From contig NZ_CP040094.1 in NCBI RefSeq assembly GCF_013343235.1, forward strand, positions 3,162,501-3,226,500: DNA of 64,000 nt, given 5' to 3'. The DNA comes from Nostoc sp. TCL240-02 (GTDB lineage: Bacteria > Cyanobacteriota > Cyanobacteriia > Cyanobacteriales > Nostocaceae). Of the stretch, positions 54,816 to 62,788 are shown in pieces. Both the position numbers and the translations under genes were made by a program. The notes below the pieces were generated by a model that saw only the letters and a list, made by a program, of their open reading frames with translations, was not told the origin of the DNA and made no database searches. Numbering within the stretch: the stretch's first letter is position 1; each line of letters begins with the position of its first letter.

Positions 54816-56996
54816 ATGCTTACAAACTTAAAAAGTTTATTTAGACAGCCAGTTATTCTTTCAAGTGCGATCGCTACAATTTTACTAGTAGGCATTCAAA
54901 AACTTGGGGTTTTCGAACCTCTAGAAATGAAGGTCTACGACCAAATGATGCAATTACGTGCCGACCCAGGCCCAGACTCTCGTCTATTGATTGTTGCTTT
55001 AACTGAAAAAGATATTCAAAAATGGAATTGGCCCCTATCTGGCGAACTTCTAGACCGACTATTGGGCAAACTTGAAGGTTATGAACCGCGAGCCATTGGT
55101 CTAGATATTTTCCGTGACTTACCTGTACAACCTGGTCATGAAAAACTACTGCAACGCCTACAACAGAGCGATATCATCATTCCTATCTGTAAACATTCTG
55201 GTTCTAACAATCCGGGAATAGCAGCCCCAAAGGGGGTTGAAGCAGAACGAGTAGGATTTAATGATGTAGTAGAAGATACTGACGCGACAATTCGTCGCAA
55301 CCTATTATTGGTAAGTGCAGAAGAGTCCGATTCCTGTCAAAGTACTTATTCTTTTAGCTTACAACTAGCACTTAAATATTTAGAAGTTGGAGGCATCCAA
55401 CTAAAATTTACCCCAAAAAAAGAACTACAACTCCGAGATACTGTATTTAAACCACTCCAAAGCAACGCTGGCGGTTATCAGAAAGCGGATACAAATGGCT
55501 ATCAAATTTTGCTTAACTACCATTCTGGTCATCAGATTGCCCAGCAAGTAACTATTACAGAAATACTTGAAAATCAAGTTAAACCAGATTTGGTGAAAGA
55601 CCGCATCGTTTTAATTGGTTCAACAGCTAATAGTTTAAATGATATTTTTAACACGCCATTTGCTACTGGTAAGTCAGATAATTCCGGCAAAATGGCAGGA
55701 ATTGAAATTCATGCCCACAGCGTTAGTCAAATTCTCAGCGCTGTTCTTAACAAACAGCCACTATTTTGGTTTCTACCTGAATGGGGTAAAGTCTTGTGGA
55801 TATGGGGATGGACTGTAATTGGTGGGTTGCTGGTATCGCGGATTCAACATCCACTAGGCTTAGGACTAGCAGGAGCAACAGCCCTTGCAGTCTTATTTGG
55901 AGGCAATTTTGTCATTTTTACCCAAGCTGGATGGTTCCCGGTAATACCTCCGGCTTTGGGGTTAGTATTTACCGCCGGGAGTGTTCTTGCTTATAGTGCT
56001 TATAAAACGAAACAAGAGCAAAAAGAAATTACCCAACGGGTTCAAGAACACCAACAATTAATTGTGGAATTGCAAGGTCTTTTACGGCAGCGCGGCGATG
56101 CCTCAAATGAAGCACCAACTGTAATTGCTGATTCCATCGGGCAAGAAATTTCATTAGGAACTCTACTAAACAACCGCTACAAAATTACTCAAGGCTTGGG
56201 TTCTGGAGGATTTAGTAATACTTATTTGGCTGATGACATCCAGCGTCCTGGTAATCCGCAGTGTGTGGTTAAACAGTTGCGTCCCCCCCGCCAAGATGCA
56301 GAATATTTAAATGTCGTCAGACGATTATTTGACGCTGAAGCACAAATTTTAGAAACCTTGGGTAAGCATCCACAAATCCCTCAACTTCTAGCTTTTTTTG
56401 AAGAGAATCGGCAATTTTCTCTAGTGCAAGAATTTGTTCGAGGGCACGCTATGGACAAAGAAGTAACCTCTGGAAAGCGACTAAAACAAGCTGAAGTTGT
56501 GGAAATGCTCAAAGAAGTTTTACACGTACTTGTTTTTGTTCACAGCTATGGTGTAATCCATCGAGATATTAAACCTAGTAACTTGATTAGACGAGAATCA
56601 GATCAACACATTATTTTAATTGATTTTGGCGCTGTTAAGCAAATTCATCCTCAGCAGCAAGAAGCTCAGACTATTTCAATTGGTACGCCTGGTTATGCAC
56701 CTTCTGAGCAAATGAGCGGTTTGCCAAAACTCAACAGCGATATTTATGCGTTGGGAATTATGGGAATTCAAGGTTTAACTGGGGTAGATCCTAGAGAATT
56801 TCACAGAGATATAAATACTGGTGAAATAATTATTGAAGGTGAAGCTGATGCCAATCAACAGACTTGGCAACATTGGCGCGAACTAACTGACGCTACAAAC
56901 GAGTTAGTTATTATTTTAAATAAAATGGCGCATTTCGATTTTATTCAACGATATCAGTCAGCAGCAGAGGTTCTCAAAGCTCTCGAAAGTCTTTAG
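54816..56996 (+). CDS. CHASE2-domain Ser/Thr protein kinase
   Basis: 726 residues. An N-terminal helix, then extracytoplasmic CHASE2 sensor (about 30-300, EPLEMKVYDQMMQLRADPGP and RAIGLDIFRDLPV), then two or three membrane helices (about 310-395). The kinase domain (about 455-726) has Gly loop GLGSGGFSNTYLADD, Lys in CVVKQL, catalytic VIHRDIKPSNLI, DFG in LIDFGAVKQ and APE-like GYAPSEQM. All key residues are present, in contrast to the pseudokinase at 43071-45209. It is downstream of the FHA gene and could phosphorylate its partner. Confidence 0.93.
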   Translation: MLTNLKSLFRQPVILSSAIATILLVGIQKLGVFEPLEMKVYDQMMQLRADPGPDSRLLIVALTEKDIQKWNWPLSGELLDRLLGKLEGYEPRAIGLDIFRDLPVQPGHEKLLQRLQQSDIIIPICKHSGSNNPGIAAPKGVEAERVGFNDVVEDTDATIRRNLLLVSAEESDSCQSTYSFSLQLALKYLEVGGIQLKFTPKKELQLRDTVFKPLQSNAGGYQKADTNGYQILLNYHSGHQIAQQVTITEILENQVKPDLVKDRIVLIGSTANSLNDIFNTPFATGKSDNSGKMAGIEIHAHSVSQILSAVLNKQPLFWFLPEWGKVLWIWGWTVIGGLLVSRIQHPLGLGLAGATALAVLFGGNFVIFTQAGWFPVIPPALGLVFTAGSVLAYSAYKTKQEQKEITQRVQEHQQLIVELQGLLRQRGDASNEAPTVIADSIGQEISLGTLLNNRYKITQGLGSGGFSNTYLADDIQRPGNPQCVVKQLRPPRQDAEYLNVVRRLFDAEAQILETLGKHPQIPQLLAFFEENRQFSLVQEFVRGHAMDKEVTSGKRLKQAEVVEMLKEVLHVLVFVHSYGVIHRDIKPSNLIRRESDQHIILIDFGAVKQIHPQQQEAQTISIGTPGYAPSEQMSGLPKLNSDIYALGIMGIQGLTGVDPREFHRDINTGEIIIEGEADANQQTWQHWRELTDATNELVIILNKMAHFDFIQRYQSAAEVLKALESL

Positions 56997-57232
56997 TAAT
57001 ATGTTATGTAGCGTTTCCTAGGCAAATGAGGTAGACCCAAACTTTTTTACCAAGCTTAGTAACTTTGAAAACATACTTCACTAGACCAAGAACCACTAGA
57101 TCGTTTATTAACATCGGACTACAAGTCACTGACAGCGCTGCATAAACCTTGAGATTATCTCAGTTAAATACATATCTGTTCAAGTTTATCCTGAACTTTG
57201 CTCCCGATATATTAACCAACACAGCATCAGCG

Positions 57233-57445
57233 ATGAAACTCTTTCCCTCGCTTAATTTTGTCCATATTGTTAATTCTAGTGTCTTACCTAGAATCGCTCG
57301 AACTGAAATAGCCACTCACAGCAAGAGTTGCACATCAATCAACTCTCATACTTTACGTAGCCATTCCACAAATATCAATTACCTTAAACCCTTTGATACT
57401 GCTGTTATTGCTTATCACATGATAGGTCTTAGCAACTTTGAATGA
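57233..57445 (+). CDS. Small protein, tandem paralogue A
   Basis: 70 residues from MKLFPSLNFVHIVNSSV. HSTNINYLKPFDTAVIAYH matches HSTNVSYPIHFDVAFLAHQ of the next gene. A weak N-terminal hydrophobic stretch suggests export. Longer forms from 57149 add residues not found in the paralogue. I do not recognise a family; it could be a decayed copy. Confidence 0.45.
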   Translation: MKLFPSLNFVHIVNSSVLPRIARTEIATHSKSCTSINSHTLRSHSTNINYLKPFDTAVIAYHMIGLSNFE

Positions 57446-57618
57446 TCCGTGGAATAGTTTCAATTTTTTAGTTCTTGCACTCCATTAGCTCATCCTAATG
57501 GGTGAGGGATAAATCAACCGATCGGGTAATCTGAATGCAGGAAGTTAAGACAGATAAAAAATAAGACTCTATTACCTAAGAACACTAATTACACTTTACT
57601 TTAACTAAATAGAACCTT

Positions 57619-57837
57619 ATGAAACTTTCTATCTTGATAGATTCTGTACTTATTGTTACTTCGATTGCTTTATTGCCTGGAATGGGTGGCACTCAAATAG
57701 TTACTCACAATAGTGGCAAACCTATAGCTGTCAACTCTAACAATTTACCCAATCATTCTACAAACGTCAGCTACCCCATACATTTTGATGTTGCATTTCT
57801 AGCTCATCAAGGAGGAAAAGCTTCTGTTTCCCCTTAA
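57619..57837 (+). CDS. Small exported protein, tandem paralogue B
   Basis: 72 residues. MKLSILIDSVLIVTSIALLP is a plausible signal or anchor helix, followed by GTQIVTHNSGKPIAVNSNNL and HSTNVSYPIHFDVAFLAHQ. About 40% of positions match paralogue A. A strong terminator follows the stop by 28 bp. Function is unknown. Confidence 0.55.
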   Translation: MKLSILIDSVLIVTSIALLPGMGGTQIVTHNSGKPIAVNSNNLPNHSTNVSYPIHFDVAFLAHQGGKASVSP

Positions 57838-57864
57838 TCATCATCCCATTACCAAAAATTACTT

Positions 57865-57890
57865 TAACCCTTCCAACCTTGGAGGGGTTT
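57865..57890 (+). terminator. Rho-independent terminator
   Basis: AACCCTTCCAA and TTGGAGGGGTT pair over 11 bp (one U-G) with a 2-base gap, then TT. It ends the small exported-protein gene. Confidence 0.8.
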
Positions 57891-58158
57891 TTAGTTGATG
57901 CTTGCTGCCCTTTCCCGAATGCAGCTTTTCATATTTCTCCCAGAGAAAAGCGCGATCGCACCATACACAGTATGTTTATTTCTATAATGCTTGTATAGCA
58001 GCACTTTCGGCTATGTCACAAACCCTCTGATTACCCTGCTCCCACTGTAGCGCAGCCTCTCACACTTCAGAAAAAAGGGGCGGGTAATAAATTATTTACT
58101 GTTCTATCGAATTAACGTTGTTAAGTTACTCAGCAGGTGTAGTTCTCACCTCCAAGCT
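57891..58158. other. Intergenic region
   Basis: Contains a GCGATCGC site (about 57951) and G/C-rich CCTCTCACACTTC; no gene seen. The region should hold the promoter of the membrane protein that follows. Confidence 0.4.
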
Positions 58159-58926
58159 GTGTTAAATATTGTGACGCGAAACAGGAGTATAGATACGTTG
58201 CTAAAGCTTTCTCCAGAATCTCCTCTATTTTTTGTCTTAATTATTATTAGTTTTTTAATAGTAACTTTGTCAACTTGGTTATCATCTAAACCATTTATTT
58301 TAAAACCTTTTGGGTTGAATGATATTATCCAAATACTCACATTACAGTTATTTATCTCTTTATTATTAGAGCGTTCTTTAGAAGTTTTTATAACTACTTG
58401 GCGGGGCCCATTCGTTGAACAATTAGATATTAGTATTCAGCAAGAAAAGGCTCTTATATCCGAGAAACTAAGACTTATAGAAGTCCAACAAAAACAGTTT
58501 CCTTCTTTTGAATCAAATCAAACCATTGGGCTACCACCTGAAGGAATGAGTTTAGAACAGCAAATTATCCAGAATTTTACGCAAAACCAACAGGAATCAT
58601 TAAAAATATTCAAGCCACAAATGGATAATTTAAATGAAAAAGAGCGCCAAAAGACAGCTTATAAATCTGATACACGAGTAATTGCTCTATGGACATCCCT
58701 TTTATTTGGTCTTTTAATGAGCGCAATAGGTATTCGCTCAATTGAGCCACTTGTAGTTCTTGATTTCGATAATCCAATCCAAGTAATTATTTTTCGTTGT
58801 TTAGATGCATTACTGACAGGAGGTTTAATTGCAGGAGGTAGCGAGGGAATTCATAAGCTCATAAAAGTTTTTATTGACTTTATGGAAGCTACATCTAAAC
58901 AAATCAAAAATCAAGGATTATCTTAA
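58159..58926 (+). CDS. Membrane protein of unknown function
   Basis: 255 residues. Four hydrophobic segments: about 22-42 (SPLFFVLIIISFLIVTLSTW), 52-70, 172-190 (VIALWTSLLFGLLMSAIGIR) and 205-225 (DALLTGGLIAGGSEGIHKLI). Between helices 2 and 3 is a 100-residue polar, probably coiled-coil region (DISIQQEKALISEKLRLIEV). The last helix with GGSEGIHK resembles proteins I have seen annotated only as hypothetical in cyanobacteria. It may be an anchor or ion-channel-like protein. Start taken at the first ATG-type codon of the open frame (58159, TTG/GTG not excluded). Confidence 0.6.
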   Translation: MLNIVTRNRSIDTLLKLSPESPLFFVLIIISFLIVTLSTWLSSKPFILKPFGLNDIIQILTLQLFISLLLERSLEVFITTWRGPFVEQLDISIQQEKALISEKLRLIEVQQKQFPSFESNQTIGLPPEGMSLEQQIIQNFTQNQQESLKIFKPQMDNLNEKERQKTAYKSDTRVIALWTSLLFGLLMSAIGIRSIEPLVVLDFDNPIQVIIFRCLDALLTGGLIAGGSEGIHKLIKVFIDFMEATSKQIKNQGLS

Positions 58927-58998
58927 TGCAAGGAACCATTTTACTTTCCCTAATGCCAGATAATCTTGCAATTGCTATAATACTTAAATAATCAATAT

Positions 58999-59781
58999 TT
59001 ATGATAAATATATGTTGCAATCTTCCCATGAGTAATTATTAATATCTACGAAAGTTTTATTTAATTTATTAACTATATTTGCCTCTACCAAAACCTTAAC
59101 TCCTTCAGTTTCCAATTTATTTTTTTGTTGGTTAACATAATTTATTAAAGAACCTTTAGAGTCTAATATTCTATGTACTGGATAATCAGTAACCGAGGTT
59201 TTTTTCAGGTATGTAGGAATAGCTCTTAGATAACTATTATCAACTCCTATAGCTTTAATTATCTGTTTATATGTAACTACTTTCCCACTGGGAATATTGA
59301 TGATAAAATTTAGAAATCGTTCATAAGGATTTTCAGATAATGCTGGAAATTTATGAGCTTGAACCTGAAATTTACTACCAATTTGAATTTGACCTGATTG
59401 AGTAACTACGCCTAAGATTCCTCTTTTACCCTTGATGCTCTTAAATGATTCTACTAAGTGGGCTATTCGCTTACACGGTTCACAGTAAAAAGTTAGACGA
59501 ATTGCCGCACCACTTTCAAAAGTTAGCAGAGATCCAGGAATAAATTTATCAAATCCTATACCTGTAACTACAATATTTTCTCGCAATTCTCCTGGTTGAA
59601 TTGATAAGTCTAAAATATCTTCATACCTAACAATTAAAACTTGTCTAGGACTTATCGGATCGGCATTAATATCTTCTTCTATACCATGACCTAACTTTAA
59701 ATTTAATGTTTTAAGCTCTACCATCGCAGAACCTGGTTTTACCTTAGTGGAAAGATGCGTTATTGAGAGAGCCATATTCAT
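58999..59781 (-). CDS. MOSC domain fused to alkyltransferase-like (ATL) domain
   Basis: 260 residues. Residues 1-145 are MOSC-like: DINADPISPRQVLIVRYEDI, PGELRENIVVTGI, and FYCEPCKRI (Cys100, Cys103). Residues about 150-250 match the O6-alkylguanine-DNA alkyltransferase/ATL DNA-binding domain: FLNFIINIPSGKVVTYKQII and YPVHRILDSKGSL. The active-site PCHRV is PVHRI, so methyl transfer to Cys cannot occur. ATL proteins bind alkylated guanine and flag it for nucleotide excision repair. A MOSC-ATL fusion is unusual. The gene precedes the frameshifted fibrillin gene on the same strand. Confidence 0.8.
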   Translation of the reverse strand: MNMALSITHLSTKVKPGSAMVELKTLNLKLGHGIEEDINADPISPRQVLIVRYEDILDLSIQPGELRENIVVTGIGFDKFIPGSLLTFESGAAIRLTFYCEPCKRIAHLVESFKSIKGKRGILGVVTQSGQIQIGSKFQVQAHKFPALSENPYERFLNFIINIPSGKVVTYKQIIKAIGVDNSYLRAIPTYLKKTSVTDYPVHRILDSKGSLINYVNQQKNKLETEGVKVLVEANIVNKLNKTFVDINNYSWEDCNIYLS

Positions 59782-59799
59782 TCATCTGCGCGATCAATT

Positions 59800-60466
59800 T
59801 TAAATTGAAGAGGTGAAGTCAGGTAACTCATCAGATTTACTAAGAATGAATAAACTCCCATCTCCCCCACGGCCAATTCTTAAGGTTTCATCTAAATAAG
59901 TAATGTCTAATGTCGCAGTCCTGCTAGTAGGATTATTAGCTGAGACAACCTTAAATGGGTTGAGTTGAGGAGTATTAATACCAACAATTTCCTCAATCGA
60001 TAGGTAGCGTTTGTCAAAATAAACGTTGAGGCGTTTTGTTAGCTAGAGGTTCTAAATCTTCTTTGGCTGGCTCAAAGCTAGCTGTCACTTTAACATATCC
60101 TGATACTATCCCCAGAGAATGTTTAACCTTAGCTAGATTGAAAAACAATTTATTTGCAGCATCAATTACTTGATAAACTTTACCCAGCTTTAAGCCCAAT
60201 GGGAGAGAAACTAGAGAACGGATTTCTCTAGCAGTGGAGTATTGCAGTTGCCAAGCTCCGTCTAACAAATGAGTCGCGTTGATCAGAGGATTAAGATTCG
60301 GATTGACGCTCTCTAGTTCCGTCGTCAATTCTTCAATTTCTTCGGCTAAGGTTTTGTCTAGCTTCAAATCGGTAACAGGAGAGCCATCGCTCTTAGCTTG
60401 AATCTCCTCAAGCTTGACTTGTAATTTTTCCTTAAGCAAGACGTGGGCCAAGTAGCGCTCGCACAT
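59800..60466 (-). pseudogene. PAP/fibrillin family protein, frameshifted
   Basis: The first part (150 codons) reads through LNPLINATHLLDGAWQLQYS and VYQVIDAANKLFFNLAKVKH, typical plastid-lipid-associated (fibrillin) protein. At 60034-60037 a run of four T (A on the coding strand) shifts the frame. Removing one base restores NVYFDKRYLSIEEIVGINTP to RIGRGGDGSLFILSK and a stop at 59800-59802. So the gene is one base from intact, and a sequencing slip is as likely as real loss. Fibrillins bind thylakoid lipids. Confidence 0.8.
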
Positions 60467-60554
60467 TTTAAATTAGTGTTTGGATGAACTGAACCTGCTG
60501 CTTAATTTTGGATTTTAGATGTCTCTAAAATCTAAAATCCAAAATTTATAACTC

Positions 60555-61265
60555 TTACAGTTGCCGCACTAATGGCTGACCATCTTTGACTTCACCAATC
60601 AAAACTAAATCGACACAGTTAACAAAAATACCATTTTCCAAAACACCAGGAATGTTATTCAATGTTTTTTCTAGGCTAACTGGATCTTCAATAGAGTCAA
60701 ATCTGACATCTAAGACAAAGTTACCTTGGTCAGTGATCACTGGACCGGCTTTTTTGACACCCATACGGAGTTCTGGTTTCCCACCGAGTTTTTTAATGGC
60801 ATTGGTTACAGGAGTAATTGCCATTGGAATCACTTCCACGGGTACAGCAAAACTAGAACCCAAGCGATCTACTAATTTACCACTATCTACTACGACGATA
60901 AACTGTTCTGCCAGGTAGTCTACGACTTTCTCGCGGGTATGTGCTGCACCACCGCCTTTAATCAAATTCTTCTGCGGATCAACTTCATCTGCCCCATCAA
61001 TGGCAATATCGATGTGGTCAATAGAATCCAAGGTGGCGAGAGGGACACCATACTGCTTCGCCAGCACTTCTGACTGAAACGAGGTAGGTATGCCAATGAT
61101 ATCTTTAAGTTCACCAGACTTGAGGCGATCGCCTAAAAACTGAATCGTATATGCTGTAGTTGACCCCGTACCCAACCCCACAATGGAACCCGACTTAACT
61201 AGGGCTGCGGCGGCTTTGCCAACTTCTTGCTTCATCAACTTTACGGGATCTGCTGCTGCGGTCAT
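60555..61265 (-). CDS. rpiA: Ribose-5-phosphate isomerase A
   Basis: Interconverts ribose 5-phosphate and ribulose 5-phosphate in the Calvin and pentose phosphate pathways. About 236 residues from [51 protein letters not shown] with [10 protein letters not shown], and [16 protein letters not shown] are RpiA signatures, with Asp and Lys active-site residues in DGADEV and KGGG. An ATG 39 bases upstream (61304) is the alternative start. Confidence 0.96.
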   Translation of the reverse strand: MTAAADPVKLMKQEVGKAAAALVKSGSIVGLGTGSTTAYTIQFLGDRLKSGELKDIIGIPTSFQSEVLAKQYGVPLATLDSIDHIDIAIDGADEVDPQKNLIKGGGAAHTREKVVDYLAEQFIVVVDSGKLVDRLGSSFAVPVEVIPMAITPVTNAIKKLGGKPELRMGVKKAGPVITDQGNFVLDVRFDSIEDPVSLEKTLNNIPGVLENGIFVNCVDLVLIGEVKDGQPLVRQL

Positions 61266-61565
61266 TGCCAAAACTGCTCCATAAAACTTATCTAAGATGA
61301 ACATAACCTAAGTTACACACCTTTTACTGTTTATTTCCAGCTTCATAAGAGAGCGTCAGCAACACTTTCTCGACTGGTGTTTTCGGTCAAGCCAAGCGAA
61401 ATAAAAATACTTTTTCAAGTTTCAAGATACATTGAAACCTCTATTTTTAATAACACTACAGTTTTTACACTCAAAAGCTTGTGAATAATTTTTGCTGATG
61501 GAAATAGAACACCAAAGTGTCATTTATGAAAGATTTTGGTGTTCCATAGTGAAAATTATGAGACC
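61266..61565. other. Intergenic region
   Basis: 300 bases between rpiA and the next minus-strand gene. A/T-rich with no gene; AAAATCTTTCATAAATGACA and similar words are present but no hairpin clear enough to call. It should hold the rpiA promoter. Confidence 0.35.
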
Positions 61566-61952
61566 TTAAGCAGGATATAGCGGGATACGATTACTCAGTT
61601 CTGGAAAACGCCGATGAACGTAAGCACAAAGCTGGTTATAACTTTTGCTTTGGAGTTTGTCCAAGTCTTTATAAGGGTCAAGTCCCTGACTCTTGGCGTG
61701 TTCTATGGTTATTGCCATAAGGATTTTACAAGCCTTAGCCTCAGTTTCAATTTTTTGTTGTGCCTCAGCCTCAGCCCTTTTTTGGCGTACAGCCTCAGCC
61801 TGATCTTGCTGGATATAGCTAATCCGCGCAAGAAATTCGACGGATTTGTTGAGAATCTCACGCCCGTCTTCTCGGTTAATCACCATAGATAAAAATGTCA
61901 GAGGGTCTGACTGAGATTCATCTGAGTTAGGATTATTCGGTGGAGAGATCAT
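61566..61952 (-). CDS. Uncharacterised coiled-coil protein
   Basis: 128 residues. SVEFLARISYIQQDQAEAVR and QKRAEAEAQQKIETEAKACK form an Ala/Glu/Gln-rich helix, followed by DPYKDLDKLQSKSYNQLCAY. No membrane span or known domain. The composition fits a scaffold or stator-like helix, but no function is assigned. A short A/G-rich ribosome site (GAGGAAAAATTT) precedes the ATG. Confidence 0.6.
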   Translation of the reverse strand: MISPPNNPNSDESQSDPLTFLSMVINREDGREILNKSVEFLARISYIQQDQAEAVRQKRAEAEAQQKIETEAKACKILMAITIEHAKSQGLDPYKDLDKLQSKSYNQLCAYVHRRFPELSNRIPLYPA

Positions 61953-62045
61953 AAATTTTTCCTCAAATTAAATTGACGGTCAACAGGCAGTCCGCCTGAC
62001 CGTTAATGGATGGACAACCAAATTACAAACCTTTGAAATTAAGAC

Positions 62046-62083
62046 AACGCTGCTGGACTGGTACTCCAGCTAGCGTTTTTTTC
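62046..62083 (+). terminator. Rho-independent terminator-like hairpin
   Basis: AACGCTGCTGGA and TCCAGCTAGCGTT pair over 12 bp with one bulge and a 7-base loop, followed by TTTTTT. It stands before the restriction-modification genes and may insulate them. Confidence 0.75.
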
Positions 62084-62206
62084 ATGGTTTTATAATCTGG
62101 TTGCGGATATTCTAGCAAGCTCTATGCTAGACTGCCAAGCAGTAAGTTTATTACTGCAATTGAAATAAGTAACTTACTGCTTATTAATAGATACTTTAGC
62201 AGATTT

Positions 62207-62788
62207 ATGTCTCATTCAGTTCTGCCTCTTCAGAAAATAGGGGAAATATTCCAAGGAATTACACTTAGCCGTTATGCAGACGATAACGGTAGACCAGAGC
62301 GCGTTGTTAGTTTGTCTGATCTTGAGTACCTATACATTGAACGTAACCCAAATGTGGTTCATTTACGCTTATCTGACCTTGAGCGGTATCGAATAAAAAC
62401 TGGCGATGTGGTGATTTCCAACCGAGGTACGCTCCTGAAAGCGTCAGTAGTTACAGATAAATTAGAAGGTAGCTTGGCGAGCAATAATGTGGCTGTTATT
62501 CGCCCCATTGTAGAAATCGATCCTGTGTATTTGGCAGTTTTGATGCGTTCAAAATGGCTAGAACAGCAACTAGCCACTTTATATTTGCAATCTTCTACCA
62601 TTCAGTTGATTCCAATTTCTCAATTACGTAGTCTCAAGATTCCATTACCTAATTTGGAGACTCAAAATAAATTAGCTCAACTATTTTTAGCTACTGAACG
62701 AGCTAACCGTATTACCCTGGAAATTTTAGACACGCGAAATAATTTATCAGAATTTACTCTTTTTCAAACTTTGGAAGGACAGCAATGA
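62207..62788 (+). CDS. hsdS: Type I restriction specificity subunit, single-TRD form
   Basis: 193 residues with one target-recognition domain (GEIFQGITLSRYADDNGRPE, then YRIKTGDVVISNRGTLLKAS and LASNNVAVIRP) and one coiled coil (PNLETQNKLAQLFLATERAN). Canonical HsdS has two TRDs and two spacers, about 400-450 residues, so this half-size form would have to dimerise, as seen in some single-TRD systems. It precedes hsdM with ATGA overlap, the reverse of the usual M-S order. Whether another S gene lies beyond the window is unknown. Confidence 0.82.
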   Translation: MSHSVLPLQKIGEIFQGITLSRYADDNGRPERVVSLSDLEYLYIERNPNVVHLRLSDLERYRIKTGDVVISNRGTLLKASVVTDKLEGSLASNNVAVIRPIVEIDPVYLAVLMRSKWLEQQLATLYLQSSTIQLIPISQLRSLKIPLPNLETQNKLAQLFLATERANRITLEILDTRNNLSEFTLFQTLEGQQ

